DNA of 64,000 bases from Sphingopyxis panaciterrulae. GTDB lineage: Bacteria; Pseudomonadota; Alphaproteobacteria; Sphingomonadales; Sphingomonadaceae. The position numbers and the translations under genes were made by a program. The notes beneath the pieces are model-generated. The model saw only the letters and a program-made list of their open reading frames with translations, searched no databases and was not told the origin of the DNA. The stretch is taken from assembly GCF_014199295.1 (NCBI RefSeq), contig NZ_JACIJH010000009.1:104910-168909 (forward strand). Direction: 5' to 3'. Shown piece by piece: positions 27,977 through 37,215 of the stretch (its first letter is position 1; each line of letters opens with the position of its first letter).

Positions 27977-29128
27977 TTGAGCGAGTCATTTCCCGAAATT
28001 CGTGAAGCCGTCAGGCGCTTGTGTGCCGACTTTCCCGGCGAATACTGGCAGAGACTCGACAGGGATCGAGCCTATCCCACTGAATTCGTCAGGGCATTGA
28101 CCGAGGCCGGCTTTCTTTCGGTTCTTATCCCGGAGGAATTTGGCGGCTCGGGCCTCGGACTGAGCGCGGCTACCGCTGTACTCGAGGAAATCCACCGCTC
28201 AGGCTGCAACGGCGGCGCTTGCCATGCACAGATGTACACGATGGGGACTGTTCTCAAGCATGGGTCGGAAGAGCAGAAGAAAAATTACCTTCCGAAAGTA
28301 GCGTCGGGCGAACTGCGTCTGCAGGCCTTCGGGGTGACCGAGCCGACCGCTGGTACCGACACGACACGCATTCGTACCTTTGCAAAGCGCGACGGTGATG
28401 ATTTCGTGGTCAATGGACAGAAAATCTGGATCAGTCGCGCCGAACATTCGGACTTGATGGTTCTGTTGTGTCGTACGACGCCGCGCGAAGAGTGCAAGAA
28501 ACCGTCGGATGGAATGAGCGTGCTGCTTGTCGACATGCGCGAGGCTGTCGGTAACGGCCTCACCATTCGGCCAATCCGGACCATGCTCAATCATGCCACG
28601 ACCGAGCTGTTTTTCGACGACCTGCGCGTGCCCGCAAAGAATCTTGTCGGCGAGGAGGGCAAGGGTTTCAAATACATCCTGTCGGGCATGAACGCGGAAC
28701 GTATTCTCATCGCCTCGGAATGTATCGGCGACGGGCGCTTCTTCATCGACAAGGCCTCGGCTTACGCGCGCGGCCGCAGTGTTTTCGGACGGCCCATCGG
28801 CGAGAATCAAGGGATCCAGTTCCCGATTGCCCGCGCTTATGTGCAGCTTTCCGCCGCAGCCGAAATGGTCGACAAGGCCGCCCGCATGTTCGACGAAGGA
28901 CATGCTAGCGGCACCGAGGCGAATATGGCCAAGATGCTTGCATCAGAGGCGAGCTGGTACGCCGCTGACATGTGCGTGCAGACTCATGGCGGATTCGGAT
29001 TCGCGGAGGAGTATGACGTGGAAAGGAAATTCCGGGAAACCCGGCTCTATCAGGTCGCGCCGATCAGCACGAACCTGATCCTCAGTCATGTCGCGACCCA
29101 CATATTGGAGCTTCCGAAAAGCTTTTGA
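27977..29128 (+). CDS. Acyl-CoA dehydrogenase, isovaleryl-CoA-dehydrogenase-like
   Basis: A 383-residue enzyme with a TTG start. FGVTEPTAGTDTTRIRTF is the FAD loop, NGQKIWISRAEHSD the middle domain and THGGFGFAEEYDVERKFRE the C-terminal helix. The catalytic base is probably the Glu of SGMNAERILIASE, the helix-G position used by isovaleryl-CoA dehydrogenase, because the C-terminal YEG motif is absent (VAPISTNLIL). Unlike the pairs at 9969-12151 and 14376-16687, it has no adjacent partner. A strong hairpin terminates it against the convergent CoA-transferase gene. Confidence 0.9.
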   Translation: MSESFPEIREAVRRLCADFPGEYWQRLDRDRAYPTEFVRALTEAGFLSVLIPEEFGGSGLGLSAATAVLEEIHRSGCNGGACHAQMYTMGTVLKHGSEEQKKNYLPKVASGELRLQAFGVTEPTAGTDTTRIRTFAKRDGDDFVVNGQKIWISRAEHSDLMVLLCRTTPREECKKPSDGMSVLLVDMREAVGNGLTIRPIRTMLNHATTELFFDDLRVPAKNLVGEEGKGFKYILSGMNAERILIASECIGDGRFFIDKASAYARGRSVFGRPIGENQGIQFPIARAYVQLSAAAEMVDKAARMFDEGHASGTEANMAKMLASEASWYAADMCVQTHGGFGFAEEYDVERKFRETRLYQVAPISTNLILSHVATHILELPKSF

Positions 29129-29141
29129 CGGAGGTTTGTGC

Positions 29142-29182
29142 GGGAGCGGGCGCGACATCGACCGATGCTTGCGCCCGCTTCC
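29142..29182. terminator. Strong hairpin between convergent genes
   Basis: A stem of 12 pairs (one G-T wobble), GGGAGCGGGCGC / GCGCCCGCTTCC, with a 17-base loop. It fills the 60-base gap between the acyl-CoA dehydrogenase stop and the CoA-transferase stop, the expected place for a bidirectional terminator. Confidence 0.6.
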
Positions 29183-29188
29183 AAACGG

Positions 29189-30436
29189 TCAGTTCATCGC
29201 TTGGCGAAGCTCGCGCCAACTTTTGCTCAGCGCATCGCGGAAGGCCGGGGCCGCGATCGCAATCAGTGCTTCCGCCCGCTCATCGATCGACAGATATCGC
29301 AGATGCGCCGTGCCATGTTCGGTCACGATCACGTCCGCAAGGTTGCGTGGCAGCGAAACGGTCGGTGTATCGAGCCGCCCGACGATACGGCTGATCGAGC
29401 CCTCGCGCGCGGTGCTCGGCAGCATCGTGATCGCCGCGCCGCCGGGTGAAGCCATGGCCGCGGATGCGAAATCGGGCGCTCCACCCGCGCCGCTCGCGAG
29501 GCGCCCGCCCTGCCATTCGAGATTTACCTGTCCGAAGAGGTCGACCGAAAGCGCCGAATTCGCCGCAAAAAAGCCGCGCTCCAATCCGATTGCTCGCGCG
29601 TCATGCGTTTCCAGGGTATCGGCAAGCCGGACAAGGTCGCGTTCGGCCATCGCGGAATAGAAGGCTCTCGAACCGGCAAGGATGCCCGCGACATGGTCGC
29701 CATCGGCCAGCGCACCCTGATCAGCGAGGTGAAGCAGATCCTCGCTCGCAAGCCCCGATCGCAGGCGCAAACCGCGCCTTCCCGCCAGCGCACGCCATAA
29801 CGCCGCAGGCGCCGAGCCAATCCCGATCTGGAGTGTGGCGCCGTCAGGAACCAGCGCCGCGACATGCCCTGCGATCGCCTTTCCGACGGCGTCGGGGGAA
29901 ACTTTCGGCACTTCGACCAGTGGGCTTTCGCATTCGACGACGAGATCGGCTTCCGCAAGGTCGATGCGCGGCGCGCGCTTGATCGCGGGCATCGAAGGGT
30001 TGACCAGTGCGATGCGGTAGCGGGCCGCGCGCCATGCGATCGCCGTGAAATCGGCGGCGATGCCCACCGAGGCCCGTTTTCCTTCGCCCGCGAGGGGCGC
30101 GGCGACATGCGCAACCGAGACATCGATGCCGGCATCGCAGGCCAGATAGCGGGCGGCGCCGAAGTAGGACAGCGGAAGGATGCGCAGCCTGCCGTTCGCC
30201 AGACTGTCGCGCGAAGCGGGCGGAAAAAGAAAGGCGGTCTGGCGGGCATCGCAATGGAGCGCGGCATAATCCGTGGCATTCATGCCCGGCAAGGGACAGC
30301 CGATGATGTGCATGCCGGCCATGCGGTCCGGATCCGCCTTCAGCGCGTCGGTCAGTGCCAGTATTTCTCCGGTGGCGCCTGGCAGGTAGCAGGTGCGGCC
30401 CGGTGCGAACCGGTCAAGAACGGTATCGAGAGCCAC
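29189..30436 (-). CDS. Acetyl-CoA hydrolase/4-hydroxybutyrate CoA-transferase family protein
   Basis: A 415-residue protein of the Cat1 family, which moves CoA between acids or hydrolyses acyl-CoA. Family motifs are LQIGIGSAPAALW, GLASEDLLHLADQGAL, ANSALSVDLFGQVN (often NSAIEVDL in the family, here with Ser for Glu), and VVTEHGTAHLR-type text near the C-terminus (VIVTEHGTAHLRYLS). It is the last gene of the minus-strand operon starting at 34755, three bases after the MFS carrier. It may activate the substrate by CoA transfer or recycle CoA. The donor and acceptor are not predictable. Confidence 0.82.
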   Translation of the reverse strand: MALDTVLDRFAPGRTCYLPGATGEILALTDALKADPDRMAGMHIIGCPLPGMNATDYAALHCDARQTAFLFPPASRDSLANGRLRILPLSYFGAARYLACDAGIDVSVAHVAAPLAGEGKRASVGIAADFTAIAWRAARYRIALVNPSMPAIKRAPRIDLAEADLVVECESPLVEVPKVSPDAVGKAIAGHVAALVPDGATLQIGIGSAPAALWRALAGRRGLRLRSGLASEDLLHLADQGALADGDHVAGILAGSRAFYSAMAERDLVRLADTLETHDARAIGLERGFFAANSALSVDLFGQVNLEWQGGRLASGAGGAPDFASAAMASPGGAAITMLPSTAREGSISRIVGRLDTPTVSLPRNLADVIVTEHGTAHLRYLSIDERAEALIAIAAPAFRDALSKSWRELRQAMN

Positions 30437-30439
30437 CGG

Positions 30440-31852
30440 TCAGGTCTCCCGTCCGGTGCGGGGCGTCGCCGCCAGACTCTGTCGTCCGCGGTGGATATCG
30501 GCGACGACGGTTGCGAGCGGTAGCAGGCTGATTGGCAGCGTAGCCAGGCTTAGCGCCTTCAGCGCCGTCGTGCCGATTGCATCGGCCATCAGATAAGCGA
30601 CGAGCGGGGCAGACAACATGGCGCCGAGATAGGCGGACGTGCGCAGGAGGCCCGCCGCCGAACCGCTCTGCTCCAGCGGGGCATAGTCCAGAAGCCGCTG
30701 CTGATTGCTCATGTTCAATATGCCGAAGCTTGTACCAAAACCGAGAGAAAGGATGAGAATTCCGATCGCCGAGGGAGCGAGCGCGAGCAGGAAGAGCGAA
30801 GCCGAGTTGATGATCAGCAGGGATGCACCCATCATCTCAGTCATGCATCCCTTGCGCCCCCGCGTCGGTAGCAGCGCACCGATGAACGACGCGACCGCCA
30901 CGGGCATGAGCATCAGTCCCGACGCGGTGAGCGAGAGACTCAACGTCACCTGCGACCATTGCGGGATGGAGTAGAAAAAGCAGTAGTTGACGAAATTGAA
31001 TGCGGCGTGATTGCCATAGGTCAGCGTCAACGGCAGATTGGAACGCAGAAGGCCGACATCGACGAAGGGGCTCGCCCGTTTCCGCTCGACCAGGGCGAAC
31101 ACCGTAAGCCCGATCAGCCCGAGGCCGAGCGCCTTTGCATCGAACCGGGTTTCCAGATGCATGAGGAAGAACATCAGTGCCGTCATAAACCCGGTGAAAA
31201 GCGCGATGCCGGCCCAATCGACACGGATGCCGCCGTGCCGCGGGCTCTGATTTGCCGGCACGGCCAACCAGATCGCGATAAATGCGATGATGGCGAGGGG
31301 CAGGTTGATGGCGAAAGTGCCACGCCAGCCCAGCCATTCGGTAACAAGCCCGCCCAGCGGCGGCCCCGCAGCGACGGCGACCGAGCTTGCTGCCGCAAGC
31401 CAGCCGAGGATGCGCGCCGGCGGCTCGATCTCGGCCTTGTGGGCGCGCTGGCGGATGATCGCAACGGCGCAGGGATAGGCACTAGACGTACCGAAGCCGA
31501 TTAAAACCCGCGACAGGATCAGCGTAGCCATGTCTTGCGCCACGATGCCGGCGATGCCCCCCAGCCCCAGAATGACGGTCGCCCAGACCAGCGTGCGGCG
31601 GGCGCCGAACCGATCGGCGAAACTGCCGAGCACCGGCTGTGCGATCGCTGCGGTGAGGTACAGCGATGCGACGAGCCACCCACCGATTGTCTCCTGCCCA
31701 GGAAAGGCTCGCCCGATAGGAACGAGCGCAGTCGTGAGCATCGCCGAATTGAGGGGATTCAGGATGGTGACCAGAAGCAGCGGAGCGACCAGCCAAATCG
31801 TGAACGGGTTGCTCCCCCGCGTGTCCGACACCAGCGATGGCTGCACCGTCAT
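30440..31852 (-). CDS. MFS transporter, 14-TM drug/organic-anion type
   Basis: A hydrophobic protein of 470 residues in the inner membrane. The first helix is LVAPLLLVTILNPLNSAML and the loop 2-3 signature is GSFADRFGARRTLVW. Its length suits the 14-helix DHA2-like group. The ATG at 31852 overlaps the SnoaL-like stop (ATGA). In this operon it may import the pathway substrate or export a toxic intermediate; members of this group are usually proton-driven exporters. Confidence 0.85.
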   Translation of the reverse strand: MTVQPSLVSDTRGSNPFTIWLVAPLLLVTILNPLNSAMLTTALVPIGRAFPGQETIGGWLVASLYLTAAIAQPVLGSFADRFGARRTLVWATVILGLGGIAGIVAQDMATLILSRVLIGFGTSSAYPCAVAIIRQRAHKAEIEPPARILGWLAAASSVAVAAGPPLGGLVTEWLGWRGTFAINLPLAIIAFIAIWLAVPANQSPRHGGIRVDWAGIALFTGFMTALMFFLMHLETRFDAKALGLGLIGLTVFALVERKRASPFVDVGLLRSNLPLTLTYGNHAAFNFVNYCFFYSIPQWSQVTLSLSLTASGLMLMPVAVASFIGALLPTRGRKGCMTEMMGASLLIINSASLFLLALAPSAIGILILSLGFGTSFGILNMSNQQRLLDYAPLEQSGSAAGLLRTSAYLGAMLSAPLVAYLMADAIGTTALKALSLATLPISLLPLATVVADIHRGRQSLAATPRTGRET

Positions 31853-32289
31853 GATTTGCTTCGGACAAGCGTTGATCGCCGCAGCGCAATACGCAGCGAT
31901 CCGTCCTCGCAAATCATCTCGTCATGAAACTGGCCAAACCCACGGAGCATCGGCGCGCCCGATACCGTGTGAAAAAAGGATACGGCATGCCGAGCAACCA
32001 GTGTGCCATCCTTCTTGAGCGTGATATCGGGGCTTTCGGCCACATGGACTTCGCGCCGGTCCGCCTTGCCATGCCCACCCGTTTCCCACACCGTCCGGTA
32101 GAAGGCCATGATGGCGCTGCGGCCCTCAATCGGCTCCATCGCCGTTCCGTTCGACGTGATCTCGAGCCGCGCGCCCCTAGTCCAGCAGGCTTCAAAGCGA
32201 GGCGCGTTCTCGTCGTCCTTGGCATATTTGACGGCCGCGAGCAGGTCCATCACGGCAGATCTCACGGGGACTTCGGCACCGTGCGTCAT
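31849..32289 (-). CDS. SnoaL-like/NTF2-fold protein
   Basis: A 146-residue protein with the NTF2-like pattern: an N-terminal helix (MDLLAAVKYAKDDEN), ACWTRGARLEIT, then GRSAIMAFYRTVW and a beta-rich half (VARHAVSFFHTV, RGFGQFHDEM). The fold is used by steroid isomerases, small dehydratases and ring-hydroxylating dioxygenase beta subunits. Overlaps of four bases with both neighbours place it firmly in the SDR operon. A hydrolyase or isomerase role on a pathway intermediate is possible but not shown by the sequence. Confidence 0.78.
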   Translation of the reverse strand: MTHGAEVPVRSAVMDLLAAVKYAKDDENAPRFEACWTRGARLEITSNGTAMEPIEGRSAIMAFYRTVWETGGHGKADRREVHVAESPDITLKKDGTLVARHAVSFFHTVSGAPMLRGFGQFHDEMICEDGSLRIALRRSTLVRSKS

Positions 32290-33104
32290 CTGCCATACCC
32301 CTCGCTCTTCGTGAGCATGGCATCGACCGCATGCAGCAGACGGCCACCGTCGACCGGCAACACCGCGCCGGTCGTGAAGGAACTGGCATCGCTGGCAAGG
32401 AACGCCGCGGCATGGGCAATTTCATCCGTGCGGCCGCCGCGGCGCAGCGGCAGGCGGGCGATTCGCCTCGCACCTTCCTCGCTTGCGAACAGAGCCTGGC
32501 TTCCGCTCGATTCCACCATCCCGGGTGCGATCGTATTGGCGCGGACGTTGCTCTTCCCGAATTCCGCGGCGAAATTCTTCATCATCTGCCATTCTGCGGC
32601 CCGCGCGATGCAATTGACCGAACGTTCGCCCGTGGCCTCGAAAACCGAGCCTGACCCGATGTAGATCAGCGAACCGGTGCCCGCCGCGATCATGTGCGGG
32701 ATCGCCATCGATGAAAGCCAGAAACGGCTCTTTAGAATGTAGAGCAGTTGTTCGTCGAACACTTCGTCGGGCGTGTCGATCGCGCTTCCGAGCCACGGCC
32801 GGACGGTAGGGGAGCAAAGAAGCGTCGTGAGCGCGCCGAAGCGGCCGACGGCCATATCGACCAGCGCTTGCAGATGCGCCTTGTCTCCTAGGTCGCCTGC
32901 GACCGCGACTGCGATGTCTTGCCCATTCCCATAGGTCAGGTTGAGTTCATCGGCCACGGCTTCGAGCTTGGCCCGCGTGCGCGCCGCGAGCACGAGTTTT
33001 GCTCCGCTCGCAGCGAACAGGCGGGCGGAGGCAAGCCCCATGCCGTTGCTCGCGCCGGTAATGATCGCGACACGCGCGGAGAGATCATATGTTGCGCCCG
33101 TCAT
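32286..33104 (-). CDS. SDR-family protein lacking the canonical catalytic residues
   Basis: A 272-residue short-chain dehydrogenase fold. The cofactor motif is intact (ITGASNGMGLASARLF) and the C-terminus ends with PVDGG. The usual NNAG is replaced by LLCSPTVRPW, and the Tyr-x3-Lys segment reads VNCIARAAEWQM, with Asn at the Tyr and Arg at the Lys position. Normal SDR hydride transfer is therefore doubtful; it may be a divergent enzyme or a structural partner of the SDRs next to it. ATGA overlaps join it to both neighbours. Confidence 0.82.
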   Translation of the reverse strand: MTGATYDLSARVAIITGASNGMGLASARLFAASGAKLVLAARTRAKLEAVADELNLTYGNGQDIAVAVAGDLGDKAHLQALVDMAVGRFGALTTLLCSPTVRPWLGSAIDTPDEVFDEQLLYILKSRFWLSSMAIPHMIAAGTGSLIYIGSGSVFEATGERSVNCIARAAEWQMMKNFAAEFGKSNVRANTIAPGMVESSGSQALFASEEGARRIARLPLRRGGRTDEIAHAAAFLASDASSFTTGAVLPVDGGRLLHAVDAMLTKSEGYGR

Positions 33105-33886
33105 TCGTGCAGTCCTGTCAATATGCCGCCATCGATCTGGATTGTCTGGCCTGTGATGAATCGGCCGGCGTCGCTGGCGAGATAGGCCACCATGTGCGAG
33201 ACGTCTTCGGGTTTGCCGAGCGCCGGGGTCAGGACATTTGCGCGTGACTGCGTCAGGCGTTCCTCACTGAGTTCCCGTAGCATGCGCTCGGTCTCGATGG
33301 TGCCGGGCGCGATGGCATTGCTGCGGATGCCTTGCTTGCCATAGGCTACGGCCATGTGCCGCGCGAGCATGATGAGGCCGGCCTTTGTCGTCGAATAGGC
33401 AAGTCGCCGTGCTGAGCGCGGTGGGGCGATGCCTGCCCGTGAGACGATCGTCGCGATCGAGCCGCCGCCACCTTCTAGCATGATGGGCACGATGGCGCGC
33501 GACACGTGCATCGTACCGGTGAGATTGACATCGACGGTGCGGCTCCAGACCTCCGGATCTGTTCCCAATAAATCGAGGTCGGCGCCAAGATCGGCATGCG
33601 CCGCATTGTTGACAAGCGCATCGATCCGACCGAACGCATTTCGGGCCGTATCGGCAAGTTGCGCGACCGATTCCGCGTTTGCGATGTCGCAATACACGCC
33701 CAGCGCGCCATTGCCGACCTTCGCCGCCGTCGCTTCAGCCATCTCCTGTGCGATGTCGGCTAGTATCACGCGCGCGCCAAGCCGTGAGAACTGGCTCGCC
33801 ATGTCGGCGCCGAGCCCATTACCGCCTCCGGTGACGAGAATGACTTTTCCCGACAGATCGATCAATGATGCCCCGGCTGCATTCAT
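33101..33886 (-). CDS. SDR-family oxidoreductase
   Basis: A 261-residue classical SDR. VTGGGNGLGADMASQF binds cofactor, LVNNAAHADLG is the NNAG region (NNAA here), TIVSRAGIAP carries Ser, and AYSTTKAGLIML is Tyr-x3-Lys. The ATG at 33886 was preferred over one 11 codons upstream because GAGGGAC sits eight bases before it and it makes a four-base overlap with the previous gene, the same pattern as the rest of the operon. The substrate is unknown. Confidence 0.88.
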   Translation of the reverse strand: MNAAGASLIDLSGKVILVTGGGNGLGADMASQFSRLGARVILADIAQEMAEATAAKVGNGALGVYCDIANAESVAQLADTARNAFGRIDALVNNAAHADLGADLDLLGTDPEVWSRTVDVNLTGTMHVSRAIVPIMLEGGGGSIATIVSRAGIAPPRSARRLAYSTTKAGLIMLARHMAVAYGKQGIRSNAIAPGTIETERMLRELSEERLTQSRANVLTPALGKPEDVSHMVAYLASDAGRFITGQTIQIDGGILTGLHE

Positions 33887-34755
33887 CGATCGTCCCTCTG
33901 GCCTTCCATCTGTGTCCATTGGCCTTTTGAGCCGCGGACCCAGCCCATCGCGGCAGACGTCCCACCATCGATCGGAATAATCGCGCCGGTGATATAGGAC
34001 GCCATGTCCGACGACAGGAATGCGGCGAGATCACCGCATTCATAAGCGTCTCCTTCGCGCAACAGCGGGATGACGCGCCGCATGCGATCGTCCTGCTCGG
34101 GCGTCGGGACGCGCCATTGGCTTTCGTCCACCGGACCGGTGCGATTGCCGCGGCCGCCCGGCGTGATAGTGTGGTCGGGTGCGATGCAGTTGACGCGGAT
34201 CTTGTCGCCTGACAGCTCGAGCGCCATCGAGCGCGTGAAGCCGATCATCGCGGCCTTGCACGCGGCATAAACCGCGACATTGGGACCGGCGCGCATCCCC
34301 TCGATAGAGGCGACGTTGACGATCGAGCCGCCGCGTCCGCCACGCGCCATAATCGGGGCTGCGGCATGCGTTGCCGCGAGCATCGAGACGAAATTGATAT
34401 CGATATGTCGCCGCCAGCTGTTTTCGCTCTGGTCGAGGAAGCGCTTATAGGCGACGCCCCCGGCGTTGTTTACCAGGATGTCGAGCCGCCCGAACTTCTC
34501 CTCCGTGGCGGCAATGCACTGACGAATGCGATCGGTGTCCATCACGTTGGTCGGGAACGGAAGGGCATTCCGGTCCAGTTCGGCGACCCGTGCAGCCACT
34601 TCCTCGCAGCGTTCGGGTACGATGTCGGCGATCACGATGTCGGCGCCCAATTCAGCCATGGCGAGGGCACAGGCGCGGCCGATGCCTCCTCCTCCTCCTG
34701 TGATCACCGCGACCTTGTCCTTGAGCGACAGCCTTTGAATTGAAGTCATCTGCAT
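33883..34755 (-). CDS. SDR-family oxidoreductase, first gene of the operon
   Basis: A 290-residue SDR. ITGGGGGIGRACALAM, LVNNAGGVAYKRFL, NVASIEGMRAG (Ser) and VYAACKAAMIGF (Tyr-x3-Lys) are all present, and the C-terminus is extended by about 20 residues (GWVRGSKGQWTQ). GAGGGAAGG lies directly upstream; either the ATG at 34755 or the one at 34749 could start translation. It leads a six-gene operon to 29,189 in which four successive genes overlap by ATGA, and it is divergent from the tetR gene. Confidence 0.88.
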   Translation of the reverse strand: MQMTSIQRLSLKDKVAVITGGGGGIGRACALAMAELGADIVIADIVPERCEEVAARVAELDRNALPFPTNVMDTDRIRQCIAATEEKFGRLDILVNNAGGVAYKRFLDQSENSWRRHIDINFVSMLAATHAAAPIMARGGRGGSIVNVASIEGMRAGPNVAVYAACKAAMIGFTRSMALELSGDKIRVNCIAPDHTITPGGRGNRTGPVDESQWRVPTPEQDDRMRRVIPLLREGDAYECGDLAAFLSSDMASYITGAIIPIDGGTSAAMGWVRGSKGQWTQMEGQRDDR

Positions 34756-34778
34756 CCTTCCCTCTATGTTCGCAAACT

Positions 34779-34791
34779 TGACGAAGCTTCA
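34779..34791. promoter_or_regulatory. Operator candidate TGACG-AAG-CTTCA between SDR operon and tetR
   Basis: One base away from a perfect TGACG-N3-CGTCA palindrome, in the 82-base gap that must hold both divergent promoters. It contains the GAAGCTTC palindrome. The same motif occurs at 195-207 and 37216-37228. Position next to tetR suggests autoregulation and control of the SDR operon. Confidence 0.55.
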
Positions 34792-34837
34792 GCTTTTTCG
34801 CAATGCACTCGCTGCTTCAATCTAGGTGACAACATCC

Positions 34838-35554
34838 ATGGCGCGACCAAAGCAGAACCTTTATGGCCAGGAAATGGGCAGCAAGGGCTTCCAGACCCGC
34901 GAAAAGATCATCGATGCGACGACCGAATTGTTGGGGCGACGTCCTTTGCGGGACATCAAGGTCGCCGAAATTGGACAAAACGCAGGCGTTTCGACCGCAA
35001 CCATCTATCTCTATTTCGAGACGGTAAGCGATATCGCGCTGGCGGCGATCGACCGTATCGATCAGGCGAGCCCGGAAATCGTCCAACTCCTCGAACGCGA
35101 ATGGAAGCGTGACAAGTTGCTGCAATATTCACGGGAGTTAGTGAATCTGCATTTCTCGATATGGGATCGGCACCACGCGCTTCTTCGTGTGCGCAATTTT
35201 GTCGCGGACGAAGGCGATCGGCGTTTTGTCGATTCCCGTCGTCGCTCGGTCGAACCGGTACATTTGCTGCTGCAAGAGAAGATCCGCGAGTTGCAGGCCG
35301 TCTTGCCCGAAGAGCGCCGGCTCGATCCTCCGTCCACGGCCTCGGTCGTTTTGGCCATGCTTGAGCGCACTGCGCAGGTCATCCGCCTCCCGTCGGCCCA
35401 CAAGGCAACGCGGCCGCGGCAGGTCGATACCGCTGCCTTCCTTGTCGCTAGCGCGATCAGTGGGGGCGCGCCTTTCATGGAGACACTGCCGGCGGGCCTT
35501 GCCGATTCCGCCGAGCAGCTCCCTTCCGCCATCCGCGTCAATAGAGGCAACTGA
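34838..35554 (+). CDS. TetR-family transcriptional regulator
   Basis: A 238-residue TetR protein. The N-terminal HTH is TREKIIDATTELLGRRPL, then IKVAEIGQNAGVSTATIY and LYFETVSDIALAAID; the C-terminal ligand domain is all-helical. The ATG at 34838 has AGGTGA eight bases upstream and is preferred over a GTG at 34826. It is divergent from the SDR/MFS/CoA-transferase operon and convergent with the CoA ligase gene. The ligand is probably a CoA thioester or acid of the pathway; the TGACG-type palindromes are its likely sites. Confidence 0.9.
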   Translation: MARPKQNLYGQEMGSKGFQTREKIIDATTELLGRRPLRDIKVAEIGQNAGVSTATIYLYFETVSDIALAAIDRIDQASPEIVQLLEREWKRDKLLQYSRELVNLHFSIWDRHHALLRVRNFVADEGDRRFVDSRRRSVEPVHLLLQEKIRELQAVLPEERRLDPPSTASVVLAMLERTAQVIRLPSAHKATRPRQVDTAAFLVASAISGGAPFMETLPAGLADSAEQLPSAIRVNRGN

Positions 35555-35578
35555 ACGCGCGCGCCGCTGCGGCGGGTA

Positions 35579-37198
35579 TCACCGTTTCTTCAGTTCGAAG
35601 CCCGATTTCTCGCGGTCCCATGTTGCAGCCGTGCACCCCTCGTCGCGCAACTGATATTTCAGCACCCGGCCGACCGGGTTGCGCGGCAGGTCTTCCCTGA
35701 ACTCGAAAAAGCGCGGCACCGCGAAATAGGGCATCTTGTCGACGCACCATTCGCATAATTCTTCTTCTGTAATGCTTGCGCCGTCCTGCAATGTGATGGT
35801 GGCTTTCACTTCGTCCTCGGTTTCCGCCAGTACCGCGTGCACGGCCACGTCCTTCACCAATTTATGCTTTTTGAACGTCGCCTCCAGCTCTTGGCTGGAG
35901 ATATTCTCGCCGCGACGACGAAGATAATCCTTCTTGCGGTCGACGAAAAACATGAAGCCATTCTCGTCCATTCGCCCGATATCGCCCGAATGCAGCCACA
36001 TGTTGCGCATGATCTTCAGCGTGTCTTCAGGCCGGTTCCAGTAGCCCATGAACATGATATCGGGGTGACGAGGGCGGATGATGATCTCACCCGGCTGCCC
36101 AACCGGCACCTCATTGTCCTCGTCGTCGACAATGCGAACATCGAAATCTTCGTTGATCTTTCCCGCGTTGCCGACCGGTCCCTCTTCGTGATCGGCAAGG
36201 GTCGTGACGCGGGCGGCTTCAGTCAGGCCATAATTATGCGATCCTGTGATGGTGACACCGAACCGCTCCCTCCACTTACGTTGGATGTCGGGAGGGAAGG
36301 GCGACCCGCGCACCGCGAAGATTTGCCCGAAACAGCGCTTGGCTGCCTCGTTCTCGGGTGCGTTGGCAATGAATGTGAGCATCGACCCGAGCAGGTTCAC
36401 GATCGTCGCTCCCGAACGCTCGATATCGTCCCAGAATCTGGACACGGAAAAGCGAGGGAACACCGCGACCCGCGCGCCGACCATGGCGGACGAAAGGATC
36501 GACCCGCCGAGCGCATTCATGTGGAAAAAGGGAAGCGGCGTCCAGTTCACCGTCTTCTCGTTGCGCGCCTCACGCTTCAGAATCTGGCGACCCACATTGC
36601 AGCAATAGTTGTGCGAGATCATGCAGCCCTTCGAAGGACCGGTCGTGCCCCCGGTGAAAATCAGCATGCAAAGATCCCCGGGCTTGTTCTCGTCGGGAAT
36701 GGGCGCATCATTCTCTTCATAGGCGGCCGACAGGCGTTCGGTTTCGATCCGCTTGAACAAGGGCAAGGCTTCGTCCTCGCCGCGGACGAGTACGCGGTTC
36801 GCCTGCGGCAGGTCTTCTTCGATATCGGTCAGGCGCAGCGCGTAATCAGGCTCCATGACGAGTAGCTGCGCCCCTGCATCGTCGAACTGATGGCTGAGAA
36901 ACCCGCCCTTATAGGCCGTGTTCACGGGCACATGCACCGCTCCGATCTTGTTTGCAGCAAACCACAGAGAGATTGAGTCGATGTTGGAATCGAGCAGGCT
37001 GCACACCCGGTCGCCACGCTTGACACCCCGCGATAGCAGGCCATGCGCCAGCCGGGTCGACCGCCTGTCGACGTCGGCATAGGTGTAGGTTTCGCCCTGG
37101 AAATCGAGGAAGATATTGTCCGGATATCTTGCGACAGCGCGCGCCAGGACCTCGGTGACAGTTTCGCGAACGTCGGAAGACCAAACCGGGAAGCTCAA
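35579..37198 (-). CDS. Fatty-acid/acyl-CoA ligase (AMP-binding, ANL family)
   Basis: A 539-residue adenylating enzyme. The P-loop is IFTGGTTGPSKGCM, followed by HNYGLTEAARVT, the hinge region GDIGRMDENGFMFFVDRKKD, and the catalytic Lys in RNPVGRVLKYQL. It converts a free acid to its CoA thioester, the entry step for the beta-oxidation enzymes here. The TTG at 37198 has GGGAGAG six bases upstream; a TTG five codons earlier would leave the ribosome site inside the gene. An operator-like palindrome lies at 37216-37228, so TetR control is likely. Confidence 0.92.
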   Translation of the reverse strand: MSFPVWSSDVRETVTEVLARAVARYPDNIFLDFQGETYTYADVDRRSTRLAHGLLSRGVKRGDRVCSLLDSNIDSISLWFAANKIGAVHVPVNTAYKGGFLSHQFDDAGAQLLVMEPDYALRLTDIEEDLPQANRVLVRGEDEALPLFKRIETERLSAAYEENDAPIPDENKPGDLCMLIFTGGTTGPSKGCMISHNYCCNVGRQILKREARNEKTVNWTPLPFFHMNALGGSILSSAMVGARVAVFPRFSVSRFWDDIERSGATIVNLLGSMLTFIANAPENEAAKRCFGQIFAVRGSPFPPDIQRKWRERFGVTITGSHNYGLTEAARVTTLADHEEGPVGNAGKINEDFDVRIVDDEDNEVPVGQPGEIIIRPRHPDIMFMGYWNRPEDTLKIMRNMWLHSGDIGRMDENGFMFFVDRKKDYLRRRGENISSQELEATFKKHKLVKDVAVHAVLAETEDEVKATITLQDGASITEEELCEWCVDKMPYFAVPRFFEFREDLPRNPVGRVLKYQLRDEGCTAATWDREKSGFELKKR

Positions 37199-37215
37199 CT
37201 CATTCTCTCCCAAAC

